A stretch of DNA of 35,272 nucleotides from JAWXBG01 sp044375415 (GCA_044375415.1 JBILMS010000034.1:1-35272); one strand, 5' to 3'; shown: positions 26,069 to 34,209, counted from the first letter of the stretch. Made by a program: numbers and translations. The notes: generated by a model not told the origin, from the sequence alone.

Positions 26069-27598
26069 ATGAATGCAAAATCGTATGTATTCGTCGCTAC
26101 CGCTACTGCCTCAATTGTTGTATGTATTGTTTCTTTTTCAGGACCCAAGGAGAGCAAGCTGCTACCTGCCTCCAAACCTGAAGCCTTTGCTGTTATTTAT
26201 GAGCCAACTGAATCCACGATGCCACCTGAATTATCTGATGCCGCAGAAGTTTTCGAGTACAAGGGCATGAAGGAACTGTTGGCGGAAATGGATGCCAAAC
26301 CACAAAAGTTTTCGTTTGACCCCACCGAAGTTCAATCGATTAATGGTAAGGAGGGCACTGTGATTACTTTTCCCGCCAACGCCTTTGTAGACGAGGATGG
26401 AAATGAACCCACGGGGTCTATTAAAATTGATTTGCGAGAGTACTATAGTATCCAAGAGATTCTCGCGGCCAAGCTGCAAACAAAAGCCGGGGATCGAATC
26501 CTTGAGTCCGGCGGTATGCTCCACATCGAAGCAACGAGCAATGGGAAGAAACTGAAGTTGAAAGATGGTGTTGTGTGTGAAATGAAATTCCCTAAAAATG
26601 ATGAGGACGAAGATTATAAACTCTTCACAGGGGCTCGAGATGAGGAGGAAGTAATGGATTGGACTTTGGCGGAGATGGATGGTGAAATGACATTACAGAC
26701 AGGCTCTTTTCAACCCGGTTTCTTGGATGGTGTTTTTGTGTCCGAGGGAGAAGGGTTTGAAACCGAACGCCAAATGAATCTCGACTGCTTTATTCAAATT
26801 GTTTCAAGTTATAGAAGGGACTTGTTTTACATCAATAAAATGGATTATTTCCAGTGGAAATTTCAAGATGTACCACAAGATTTGAATACCTATTTTCTCT
26901 CCAATTTTAATCCCTCCGTTGAAATGTTGAACGACTTCTGTGAGGGTAAAATGACATGTGAAGTTCAGATTTCAATTCGCGAGAACGGTACCATTCGAAA
27001 TGCCATGGTTACCAAATCGTGCAAACCTGAATACGATGAAATGTTTATGGATTTTGTCACAAATCTGCCTGTGCTCGATACAGAGCAATTGCTAAAAACT
27101 CCTGACGATAACAACGCTTTCGTTTTGCGTTTTGGCAAAGCGACCGGCACAAATAAAGATGCCGCAGCTGCTCGCTTCCGCAGTAAATACAAGGGAAAAG
27201 AGGATAAAGAAATGACCTCGGTGAGTTCGACCGACCTCAATTTTTATGTATTTAATTCAAGCGATCTCGGCTGGATCAATTGCGATCGATTTGATGTGGA
27301 GCCGGGAGAAATGGTAGATGTAGAGGTTGAATCTTCATTTTCCGATTCGTGTTATGTCTCCATGGTTTTTGAAGACATGAATAGTGTCTTATTGGGGATT
27401 AATCAAGGCGATAAAATTGTTTTTAATGGTGTGCCAAAAAACAGAGAAGTAAAAATTGTATCTGTTCGTTGTGTCAATGGCAAACCGGATGTGAGTACAG
27501 TGAAAACAATTACTTCCTCGCAACCTGTAAAAATGGAAAAGTATGAACCGCTTACGATTGCTCGATTAGACGAGGAGTTCAAAGGGTTTATGCAATAA
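26069..27598 (+). CDS. Envelope protein with TonB-C-like segment, function unknown
   Basis: The 509-residue product starts MNAKSYVFVATATASIVVCI, a signal peptide or anchor. Next comes a domain I have seen in several Bacteroidota surface proteins (TVITFPANAFVDEDGNEPTGSIKIDLREYYSIQEI, followed by LESGGMLHIEATSNGKKLKLKDG). Residues about 310-370 (CEVQISIRENGTIRNAMVTKSCKPEYDEMFMDFV) resemble the TonB C-terminal fold used for peptide or partner contact. The C-terminal third looks like a beta domain. No enzyme motif is visible. A TTG-started frame opens at 25922, but its 49 extra residues precede the hydrophobic segment and look untranslated. Confidence 0.65.
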   Translation: MNAKSYVFVATATASIVVCIVSFSGPKESKLLPASKPEAFAVIYEPTESTMPPELSDAAEVFEYKGMKELLAEMDAKPQKFSFDPTEVQSINGKEGTVITFPANAFVDEDGNEPTGSIKIDLREYYSIQEILAAKLQTKAGDRILESGGMLHIEATSNGKKLKLKDGVVCEMKFPKNDEDEDYKLFTGARDEEEVMDWTLAEMDGEMTLQTGSFQPGFLDGVFVSEGEGFETERQMNLDCFIQIVSSYRRDLFYINKMDYFQWKFQDVPQDLNTYFLSNFNPSVEMLNDFCEGKMTCEVQISIRENGTIRNAMVTKSCKPEYDEMFMDFVTNLPVLDTEQLLKTPDDNNAFVLRFGKATGTNKDAAAARFRSKYKGKEDKEMTSVSSTDLNFYVFNSSDLGWINCDRFDVEPGEMVDVEVESSFSDSCYVSMVFEDMNSVLLGINQGDKIVFNGVPKNREVKIVSVRCVNGKPDVSTVKTITSSQPVKMEKYEPLTIARLDEEFKGFMQ

Positions 27599-27607
27599 CA
27601 ATCAATT

Positions 27608-27643
27608 CGGGTCATGCCGCAGATTTCGCTGCGGTATGATCCG
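27608..27643. terminator. Bidirectional hairpin between convergent genes
   Basis: CGGGTCATGCCGCAG (27608-27622) pairs with CTGCGGTATGATCCG (27629-27643) as a 15-bp stem with two wobble pairs and a six-base loop. It lies between the stop codons of the TonB-C-like gene and the biotin carboxylase gene. T runs are weak on both sides. Confidence 0.65.
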
Positions 27644-27645
27644 AT

Positions 27646-29127
27646 TTACATTCTTCGTTTTACTTTCCACTGACTAATAACCTGTTTTGCTGAAGCACTT
27701 GTTGTGTGTTTCTGTTTTGAATTTAAAACGTGCAATGCAGCAATGGCAGCAATCTTTTCTTCGAAGTCATTTTCGGAGGTGAGCAAGTCCGGCGTAAAGT
27801 ATTTCTGTACAAAGTGCGTATCAAAATTTCCCGAAACAAATGCTTCATGTTGTATGGCCCACGAGCAAAATTTAAGTGTGGTTTCTACTCCAGAAATTTG
27901 ATAATCGTGAATTGCTCTTACCATTCTTTTGATTGCTTCGCCCCGGTTTGATGCATGAACTATTAATTTGGCAATCATCGGATCGTAGTAGATCGGAATT
28001 TCCATGCCCTCTTCAAAGCCATCATCTACGCGCACTCCCGGACCGCTTGGTCGACGATAGGTAGTGAGTGTCCCGATATCAGGTAAAAAACCATTGGAAG
28101 GATCTTCGGCATATACACGAATCTCTAGGGCATGACCGTTGATGGAAAGATCCTCTTGTGCAAAAGATAATTTTTCGCCACGTGCAATATTGATTTGTTC
28201 TTTAACCAAGTCCACTCCCGTTATCATTTCGGTTACCGGATGTTCTACTTGCAAACGCGTGTTCATCTCCAGAAAGAAGAAATTGAGGTGTTCGTCCAGC
28301 AGAAACTCTACGGTTCCGGCTCCCACATAGTCACAACTGCGGGCTACATCGCAAGCACTTTTTCCCATTGCCTCGCGGATAGCCGGCGTAAGAACGGATG
28401 AGGGAGCCTCCTCTACAACTTTTTGATGTCTGCGTTGAATGCTGCACTCACGTTCGAAGAGGTGAACTACATTTCCGTGTTTGTCGGCAAGCACTTGTAT
28501 TTCGATGTGACGAGGACTATTTACATATCGCTCAATAAATACCGACCCGTCTCCAAAGGAAGATTCAGCCTCAGAAATGGCACGCTTCATCTGCGATTCG
28601 AGTTCTTCAATTTTTTCGACAATGCGCATGCCTTTACCACCTCCACCGGCACTTGCCTTGATCAGGATAGGAAGGCCAACTTGGAGGGCAATTTTTTTCG
28701 CTTCTTCCGGATCGTCAACTGCATCTTCGGTACCGGGAACCATTGGGATATTGTATTTTCGAGCAGCTTGTTTTGCAGCCAGCTTGCTCCCCATGGTTTC
28801 AATACTCGATGGGTTTGGGCCAATAAACGTGATTCCGGCTTCTGATACTTTCCTCGAGAAGTTTGCATTTTCGGATAAAAATCCATATCCCGGATGAATA
28901 CCCTCGACCCCCAAGTCTAAGGCGGTTTGAATAATCAAATCTCCTTTCAAATAACTTTGATTGCTCGGAGGAGGACCTATGCAAACAGCTTCATCGGCGT
29001 ATTTTACAAAGGGAGCATTTCGATCTGCCTCCGAATAAACGGCAACTGTTGCGATACCCATTTCGCGAGCCGACTTCATTATGCGAAGTGCAATTTCACC
29101 GCGATTGGCAACGAGAATTTTTTTCAT
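27646..29127 (-). CDS. Biotin carboxylase subunit of an acyl-CoA carboxylase
   Basis: ATP-dependent carboxylation of biotin on a carrier protein. The 493 residues begin MKKILVANRGEIALRIMKSA, and carry the ATP-grasp loop GGGGKGMR, the active-site ECSIQRRHQKVVEEAPS, and EMNTRLQVEHPVTEM. The DGFEEGMEIPIYYDPMIAKL segment fits acetyl-, propionyl- or methylcrotonyl-CoA carboxylases. No biotinyl domain is fused and no carrier or carboxyltransferase gene is adjacent, so it is an orphan subunit whose partners must be elsewhere; accC is therefore possible but not certain. It lies 29 bp after the NrtR gene on the same strand and may share its transcript. Confidence 0.93.
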   Translation of the reverse strand: MKKILVANRGEIALRIMKSAREMGIATVAVYSEADRNAPFVKYADEAVCIGPPPSNQSYLKGDLIIQTALDLGVEGIHPGYGFLSENANFSRKVSEAGITFIGPNPSSIETMGSKLAAKQAARKYNIPMVPGTEDAVDDPEEAKKIALQVGLPILIKASAGGGGKGMRIVEKIEELESQMKRAISEAESSFGDGSVFIERYVNSPRHIEIQVLADKHGNVVHLFERECSIQRRHQKVVEEAPSSVLTPAIREAMGKSACDVARSCDYVGAGTVEFLLDEHLNFFFLEMNTRLQVEHPVTEMITGVDLVKEQINIARGEKLSFAQEDLSINGHALEIRVYAEDPSNGFLPDIGTLTTYRRPSGPGVRVDDGFEEGMEIPIYYDPMIAKLIVHASNRGEAIKRMVRAIHDYQISGVETTLKFCSWAIQHEAFVSGNFDTHFVQKYFTPDLLTSENDFEEKIAAIAALHVLNSKQKHTTSASAKQVISQWKVKRRM

Positions 29128-29156
29128 AATGCGAAAATACGATTGCGAGTTATGGA

Positions 29157-29879
29157 CTAACCTTCTTGTTTCTTTTTATCAGCACTGAACAATTGAGCAG
29201 GTTTGTGCAACACACCCTTTTGTTTTTCCTTCAGAGGTTTCACTTTGTTTGTCCTCATAATGTTCTTTCTGAAATTTCGTTTGTCGAGTTTTTTATCGAG
29301 AATAATCTCGTATAATTTTTGAAGTTTCGACAGTGTAAATTTTTCAGGTAAGAGTTCAAAGCCAATGTGATCGGCCATCAATTCATGTCTCAACATTTTG
29401 AGAGCCGCATCTACAATCTGATTGTGATCGAAGGCCAGCCTGGGAATACTATACACATCAACCCAATGGGCTTTTCCTGCAAATGAGGCGGCTTTGGGCT
29501 TGAAGTCTTCCATACTCACGAGGCTGTAATATGCTACGGTAACTACTCTTCGCTCCGGGTTTGCCCTAAATGCTCTTAGCCATTCTTGGTCTTTGAGGTC
29601 GCGCACACGATTAGGGTCTCCAAAAGTTTGAAACTGTTTCAAATAAATTCCCGAAAGTTTTGTCAATTCAGCTAATACACGCGCAGCGGCGTCATCTAAG
29701 CTTTCTTCTTCAAAAACTAGATCTCCGGGTATAGCCATCTGCTTTTTCAGTTTGATGGTTTGTTTCCCTGTGTCGGGCATTTTTTGTTCAATAAGCAGTA
29801 GCTTTAATGTGTCATCGGCAAAGCCGAAGACCACGCAATCTACTGATAAATCGAGCGGTACGTGCTCTTTCTTCTTCAT
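29157..29879 (-). CDS. NrtR-family transcriptional regulator (degenerate Nudix domain plus winged helix)
   Basis: The 240-residue protein combines a Nudix-like sensor domain (CVVFGFADDTLKLLLIEQKM, MAIPGDLVFEEESLDDAAARVLAELTKLSGIYLKQFQTFGDP, VVTVAYYSLV) with a C-terminal winged helix (FTLSKLQKLYEIILDKKLDKRNFRKNI). In the Nudix box the catalytic REx2EE is replaced by RVLAELT, so it should sense a ligand rather than hydrolyse it; this matches the AraR-like NrtR regulators of sugar use in Bacteroidota. It is divergent from pfkA, and the 17-bp palindrome in between recurs before the GH65 gene, so it is the best candidate for the binding protein. A TTG at 29903 would lengthen it by eight residues. 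The basic tail is unusual. Confidence 0.85.
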   Translation of the reverse strand: MKKKEHVPLDLSVDCVVFGFADDTLKLLLIEQKMPDTGKQTIKLKKQMAIPGDLVFEEESLDDAAARVLAELTKLSGIYLKQFQTFGDPNRVRDLKDQEWLRAFRANPERRVVTVAYYSLVSMEDFKPKAASFAGKAHWVDVYSIPRLAFDHNQIVDAALKMLRHELMADHIGFELLPEKFTLSKLQKLYEIILDKKLDKRNFRKNIMRTNKVKPLKEKQKGVLHKPAQLFSADKKKQEG

Positions 29880-29932
29880 TATAGAGTTAGTTGGGAGGGC
29901 CAAATTAGCTCAAATCGCGTTATGGAAATCCT

Positions 29933-29940
29933 CAAAGTTA
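29933..29940 (-). promoter_or_regulatory. -7 box for the NrtR-family gene
   Basis: Reads TAACTTTG on the minus strand, a perfect match to TAnnTTTG. Transcription would begin about 47 nt before the ATG at 29879. No convincing TTTG lies 19-21 bp upstream. Confidence 0.5.
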
Positions 29941-30113
29941 TTCATTGAACTCAAAGCTCCTTGCATTTCTTAAATTTGACAATGCCTCAACGTAATTGTT
30001 TTAGTAAAGTGCTGCGCGTCGGGTGGGCATTGCTGAAAAATGAGCTTACATAGAGAACTTAAGATGAGTTTTCTACTTTCATTTTTGAAAAAAATCACTT
30101 TTTTAGGGGGGAT

Positions 30114-30130
30114 AGTGTAAAAATTACACT
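30114..30130. promoter_or_regulatory. Palindromic operator AGTGTA-N5-TACACT, upstream of pfkA
   Basis: Perfect palindrome: 7-bp arms AGTGTAA and TTACACT around AAA, followed by AAG. It shares half-sites, spacing and trailing bases with 1039-1055. Its last T is the first base of the -7 box of pfkA, so a bound protein would sit in the core promoter and probably repress. It lies between the NrtR-family gene and pfkA. Confidence 0.7.
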
Positions 30131-30137
30131 AAGTTTG
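30130..30137 (+). promoter_or_regulatory. -7 box of the pfkA operon
   Basis: TAAGTTTG matches TAnnTTTG perfectly and would start transcription near 30144, about 17 nt before the ATG of pfkA. It overlaps the operator palindrome by one base. The -33 region is only T-rich (30097-30105), without a TTTG at the best spacing. Confidence 0.6.
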
Positions 30138-30160
30138 AATCGTCAAGACAACGAATATTT

Positions 30161-31150
30161 ATGGAGTCAAAAGGAAAGATAAAAAAGATTGGATTGCTCA
30201 CTTCCGGGGGTGATGCTCCGGGTATGAATGCAGCTATACGCGCAGTAGTTCGTGCAGGAGGCTATTACGGTCTCGACATAGAGGGCATTTTTCAGGGATA
30301 CGCCGGTATGATTAGCGGCGATTTTAAACACCTCAACGGACGTTCTGTAGCCAGAATATTGGGCAGGGGAGGTACCATATTGAAGAGCTCTCGTTGCATG
30401 GAATTTCATACGAAAGAAGGCAGACAAAAAGCCTATGACAATCTAAAGAGAGAAAAAGTAGATGCCTTAATAGCGATAGGTGGAAATGGAACTTTTACCG
30501 GGGCAAGTATTTTTCAGAGCGAATTTGGAATTCCGGTTATGGGAATTCCCGGATCTATCGACAATGATTTGGCAGGGACTGATCACTGCATCGGTTTTGA
30601 TACTGCAACCAATACAGTAGTTGATGCAGTTGATAAAATAAGAGATACAGCCACATCTCACAACCGACTTTTCTTCGTGGAAGTAATGGGTCGCAACAGT
30701 GGTTTTATCGCTCTAAAAAGTGGTATAGCTACAGGTGCGATTGCGATCATCTTGCCTGAAGATGAAATACCGGTGGAAGAATTAATCAGAATTCTTCAAG
30801 GTACCGAAGGAACAGGAAAAACAAGTAGCATCGTTATTGTCGCCGAGGGTAGTAAAAGTGGTGGGGCATACGAAATCGCCAAGCAAGTAAATGAAAAATA
30901 CCAGCAATACGAAACACGCGTTTCTGTTTTGGGACATTTGCAAAGAGGAGGTTCGCCAAGTTGCTACGATCGTGTTATTGCCGGCCGCATGGGAGTGGCT
31001 GCAGTAGAAGGATTGTTGCATGGTAAAACCGATTGTATGATCGGAATTATCAACGACAAAGAGGTTTACACCCCGCTTACCGAAGCCATTAAAAATCAAC
31101 ACATGCCTAATCGCGATGAATTGAGAATCGCCAAGATATTATCTATATAA
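30161..31150 (+). CDS. pfkA: 6-phosphofructokinase
   Basis: Phosphorylates fructose 6-phosphate in glycolysis. The 329-residue protein has the usual length and motifs: IGLLTSGGDAPGMNAAIRAVVR, GGNGTFTGA (107-115), PGSIDNDLAGTD (130-141, catalytic D134), FVEVMGRNSGF, and GHLQRGGSPSCYDR. In the E. coli enzyme the GGDGS loop carries D103, which helps bind Mg-ATP, and G104, which selects ATP over pyrophosphate; here the equivalent is N109-G110, so G is kept but D is replaced by N. The ATP type is most likely, with that one change noted. It starts a five-gene operon (pfkA, gap, kinase, MGS-like, pgmB) with gaps of 28, 37, 5 and 4 bp. Confidence 0.95.
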   Translation: MESKGKIKKIGLLTSGGDAPGMNAAIRAVVRAGGYYGLDIEGIFQGYAGMISGDFKHLNGRSVARILGRGGTILKSSRCMEFHTKEGRQKAYDNLKREKVDALIAIGGNGTFTGASIFQSEFGIPVMGIPGSIDNDLAGTDHCIGFDTATNTVVDAVDKIRDTATSHNRLFFVEVMGRNSGFIALKSGIATGAIAIILPEDEIPVEELIRILQGTEGTGKTSSIVIVAEGSKSGGAYEIAKQVNEKYQQYETRVSVLGHLQRGGSPSCYDRVIAGRMGVAAVEGLLHGKTDCMIGIINDKEVYTPLTEAIKNQHMPNRDELRIAKILSI

Positions 31151-31178
31151 AATAAAATTCTAGTTAGAAAAAAACGAA

Positions 31179-32165
31179 ATGAAAAGAATAGCAATCAACG
31201 GTTTTGGAAGAATTGGAAGAATGTGTCTTCGCATTCTTAATGAAAGAAAGGATGTTGAGGTAGTTGCTCTAAACGACCTCACAGATGTGCATACCTTGGC
31301 ACACCTTCTCAAATATGATAGTGTTCATGGTATTGCCCAAATGGAAATTGGAGAAAAGCCAGACGCCATCGCTATCAATGGCAGAGAAATAAAGGTCTTT
31401 GCATCTAAAGATCCTTCATCGTTGCCATGGAAAGATTTAGCCATTGATGTTGTCATTGAAAGTACAGGTCATTTCACTTCGATGGATACAGCTTCTACAC
31501 ACCTTAAAGCGGGAGCTCGTAAAGTAATCATTTCGGCACCGGCTACGGGTGGGGTGAAAACAATTGTTATGGGCGTAAATGATGATCAGATTACGGCAGA
31601 CGACCATATTTTATCGAATGCCTCATGCACCACCAACTGTCTGGCACCCATGGCCAAAGTCCTCAATGATGCCTTCGGCATTGAAAAGGGCTATATTACT
31701 ACTGTTCATGCATATACAGCTGATCAGCGTCTGCAGGATGCACCTCACAAGGATCTTCGTCGGGCACGTGCGGCAGCGCTAAGCATGATTCCAACGAGCA
31801 CCGGTGCGGCTAAAGCGGTAGGAGAGGTCTTACCTCAATTAAAGGGTAAATTGGACGGTGTAGCCGTTCGCGTACCTACTCCTGACGGGTCTTTGACCGA
31901 TTTGGTGGCTATTTTGAAGCGAGATGTAACAGTTGAGGAAATAAATGCAGCTATTAAAGCAGCCTCTGAAGGTCCGATGAAGGGAATTATTCAGTTCCAA
32001 GAAGACCCAATCGTTTCCATTGATGTCATTGGATCTAAGTATTCATGCGTGTTTGACGCAGATTTAACTTCGGCCAATGGGAATTTGGTAAAAGTAATGG
32101 CATGGTACGATAATGAACGTGGATATGCAGAACGTGTTTGCGACCTTGTCCAAAGGATTGCATAG
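31179..32165 (+). CDS. gap: Glyceraldehyde-3-phosphate dehydrogenase
   Basis: Oxidises glyceraldehyde 3-phosphate with NAD and phosphate. The 328-residue protein has the Rossmann start INGFGRIGRM, an acidic residue after strand 2 (VVALNDLTD) that favours NAD, the catalytic SNASCTTNCLAP with C150, the TVHAYTADQRLQDAPHKDLRRARAAALSMIPTSTGAA stretch, and the C-terminal WYDNERGYAERVCDLV. All key residues are present. It is the second gene of the pfkA operon. Confidence 0.97.
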   Translation: MKRIAINGFGRIGRMCLRILNERKDVEVVALNDLTDVHTLAHLLKYDSVHGIAQMEIGEKPDAIAINGREIKVFASKDPSSLPWKDLAIDVVIESTGHFTSMDTASTHLKAGARKVIISAPATGGVKTIVMGVNDDQITADDHILSNASCTTNCLAPMAKVLNDAFGIEKGYITTVHAYTADQRLQDAPHKDLRRARAAALSMIPTSTGAAKAVGEVLPQLKGKLDGVAVRVPTPDGSLTDLVAILKRDVTVEEINAAIKAASEGPMKGIIQFQEDPIVSIDVIGSKYSCVFDADLTSANGNLVKVMAWYDNERGYAERVCDLVQRIA

Positions 32166-32202
32166 TCCTATGTTTGCATTCTCTATATATTAAAAAGAAT
32201 TT

Positions 32203-33072
32203 ATGGTCTTAATAGCTGATAGCGGATCGACAAAATGTGATTGGGCACATCTGGATGCCAAAGGCAATCGAATAGGTTTGTTTGAAACCATGGGGTTGAA
32301 TCCATATTTCCACACAAGCGAAGCCATGGCCGAAGCCATTCGCGTTAACACAGAATTTTATGAGCATTGCAAAAATGTTCTTCATGTGTTTTTTTATGGA
32401 GCGGGTGCAAGCACGCCCACCATGTGTGAAATTGTTCGCCGAGGATTGAGTACCGTTTTCCCCAATGCAGAATTAGTGATTGATCACGATTTAGTGGGCT
32501 GTGCCTATGCTACCTATGATGGGGAGCCTTGCATTTCTTGCATACTCGGAACAGGTTCTAATTCCTGTTACTTCGATGGCAAGGCCATATATGAAGAAGT
32601 TCCATCATTGGCATATATTCTCGGAGATGAAGGAAGCGGCAGTTATTTCGGAAAAATTCTTCTGCGAGAATATTTCTACAAAAAACTTCCAGCGGATTTG
32701 CGTCAGGCATTTGACGAGCATTTTAAAGTAACTCGCGATGACATCATTTCGAAAATTTATCGCGAACCGAATGCCAATGTTTATTTGGCTTCGTTTACCA
32801 GATTTATTGGATCACATGTAGAGCATCCGCATGTTCACAATTGGATTGTAAACGGGATGAAAGAATTTATGGATATTCATGTGCAATGTTTCAGTAATTG
32901 GAAAGAGACACCTGTTCATTTTGTAGGTTCCGTTTCTCATTATTTCCGAAAGGGGATCGAAGAGGCAGCTTCACAAATGGGTATAAAATTGGGACGTATT
33001 ATTCGTAAACCCATTGATGGGTTAGTGGAATATCATGTTAAATACAAGTGGCCCATCTTCACCGATAAATAA
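32203..33072 (+). CDS. BadF/BadG-type sugar kinase (N-acetylglucosamine kinase-like)
   Basis: The 289-residue protein belongs to the ASKHA superfamily: phosphate-1 motif LIADSGSTKCDWAHLD, GLNPYFHT, FYGAGAS, the central DHDLVGCAYATYDGEPCISCILGTGSNSC, and YILGDEGSGSYFGKILLREYF. Proteins of this kind phosphorylate N-acetylglucosamine or related hexoses, and the GDEGSG motif fits that group. The substrate is not known; its place between gap and pgmB makes a role in hexose supply to glycolysis likely, for example of the glucose freed by GH65 phosphorolysis. Confidence 0.85.
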   Translation: MVLIADSGSTKCDWAHLDAKGNRIGLFETMGLNPYFHTSEAMAEAIRVNTEFYEHCKNVLHVFFYGAGASTPTMCEIVRRGLSTVFPNAELVIDHDLVGCAYATYDGEPCISCILGTGSNSCYFDGKAIYEEVPSLAYILGDEGSGSYFGKILLREYFYKKLPADLRQAFDEHFKVTRDDIISKIYREPNANVYLASFTRFIGSHVEHPHVHNWIVNGMKEFMDIHVQCFSNWKETPVHFVGSVSHYFRKGIEEAASQMGIKLGRIIRKPIDGLVEYHVKYKWPIFTDK

Positions 33073-33077
33073 GCTTT

Positions 33078-33464
33078 ATGCAAAGAATCGCATTAGTAGC
33101 TCATGATAAAATGAAACCTCTTTTGGTGGAGTTTCTTAAAGCTCGTGAGCAATGGTTGTGGGGTAGAAAGTTTGTCGCCACAGGAATGACAGCGGATTTT
33201 ATTGAACAAGGAGTAAAACTTGACATAGAACATTTACATCCCGGTAGAGAAGGAGGATTTGTTGAACTTACTTCGATGGCACAACGCGGTGAATTGAGTC
33301 TTGTGCTTTTTTTTCGCGATCCTGAGATCGTACAGGAGTACGAAAGCGAAGTAATAGAATTTGTAAAAAATTGTATTCGCGAAAATGTTCCATTGGCCTC
33401 CAATCAAGCGAGCGCCGAGTTATTGATAGTAGGTCTTATTAAAATGGAAGCATCCAGGAAATAA
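33078..33464 (+). CDS. Methylglyoxal-synthase-like protein lacking catalytic residues
   Basis: The 128-residue protein has the MGS-like fold: IALVAHDKMKPLLVEFL, KFVATGMTADFIE, LVLFFRDPEIVQ, VPLASNQASAELLI. The usual S-G-P-x-G-G-D-Q motif reads PGREGGFVE, so the catalytic base D71 of the E. coli enzyme is replaced by F61, and the conserved H98 in the PHDPD motif is replaced by Y88 in QEYES. H9 and D10 near the phosphate site, and D81, remain. It may have lost the conversion of dihydroxyacetone phosphate to methylglyoxal and instead bind a triose phosphate as a sensor; changed specificity is another option. It lies 5 bp after the kinase and 4 bp before pgmB. Confidence 0.75.
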   Translation: MQRIALVAHDKMKPLLVEFLKAREQWLWGRKFVATGMTADFIEQGVKLDIEHLHPGREGGFVELTSMAQRGELSLVLFFRDPEIVQEYESEVIEFVKNCIRENVPLASNQASAELLIVGLIKMEASRK

Positions 33465-33468
33465 CATT

Positions 33469-34122
33469 ATGCTCATAGAAGCCTGTATTTTTGATCTAGA
33501 TGGAGTTATTGTGGACTCTGCCAAATATCATTTCCTTGCATGGAAAAAGTTGGCTGATAAATTAGCAGTACCCTTCTCTGAAAAACAAAACGAAGAATTG
33601 AAAGGAGTGAGTAGAGTAGACTCATTAGAAAAAATTCTAAACTGGGGTGGCCTCGTTTTAAACAACAACAAAAAGCTTGAGTTACTCGAACTTAAGAACC
33701 AGTGGTATCTTAAATACACGGAGGAAATGCAATCAGATGAACTTCTTCCGGGCGTTCATGAATTTTTATCAGAATTAAAAAGCGCAGGAATAAAAATTGC
33801 ATTGGGATCGTCGAGTAAAAATGCAGTTCTCATTCTAGACAAGTTAGGCATAACTCATTTTTTCGATGAAATCATCGACGGAAATAAAATTCATTTCTCA
33901 AAACCCCATCCCGAAGTTTTCTTAAAAGCAGCAGCAGGTTTATCCATCGCCCCTCAAAATTGTGTTGTCTTCGAAGATGCCCAAAGCGGTGTAGAATCAG
34001 CCATCGCCGGTAATTTTCGCTGCATCGGAATCGGTGATCCGACAGTACTTTCCAAAGCCAATGCGGTTATTCCGAATCTTGATGGAATGACGTTGGCCAA
34101 GCTGAAGGAGATACTGAATTAG
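33469..34122 (+). CDS. pgmB: Beta-phosphoglucomutase
   Basis: HAD-superfamily enzyme converting beta-glucose 1-phosphate to glucose 6-phosphate. The 217-residue protein has the nucleophile and acid/base pair D9 and D11 (FDLDGVIVDS), the substrate-binding KGVSRVDSLEKIL in the cap domain, the motif II region LGSSSKNA, lysine in HFSKPHPEVFL and the metal-binding VVFEDAQSGVESA. The GVSR motif separates it from general phosphoglycolate phosphatases. It is last in the pfkA operon and would act on the product of the GH65 phosphorylase encoded at 1096-3366. Confidence 0.93.
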   Translation: MLIEACIFDLDGVIVDSAKYHFLAWKKLADKLAVPFSEKQNEELKGVSRVDSLEKILNWGGLVLNNNKKLELLELKNQWYLKYTEEMQSDELLPGVHEFLSELKSAGIKIALGSSSKNAVLILDKLGITHFFDEIIDGNKIHFSKPHPEVFLKAAAGLSIAPQNCVVFEDAQSGVESAIAGNFRCIGIGDPTVLSKANAVIPNLDGMTLAKLKEILN

Positions 34123-34125
34123 GAG

Positions 34126-34200
34126 TTATGAATTATGAATTATAAATGTGGATAGCGTTGGGGTTGGCGATTGAACTCCGATGGTTTTGGGTGATGGGTT
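34126..34200 (-). repeat. Intergenic module with AT-rich tail, inverted copy
   Basis: Read on the minus strand it gives ACCCATAACCCATCACCC, GAGTTCAATCGCCAAC, CAACGC and then TTATAATTCATAATTCATAA. Order of parts matches 4881-4947. It begins immediately after the pgmB stop codon. Confidence 0.6.
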
Positions 34201-34209
34201 ATGGGTCGT

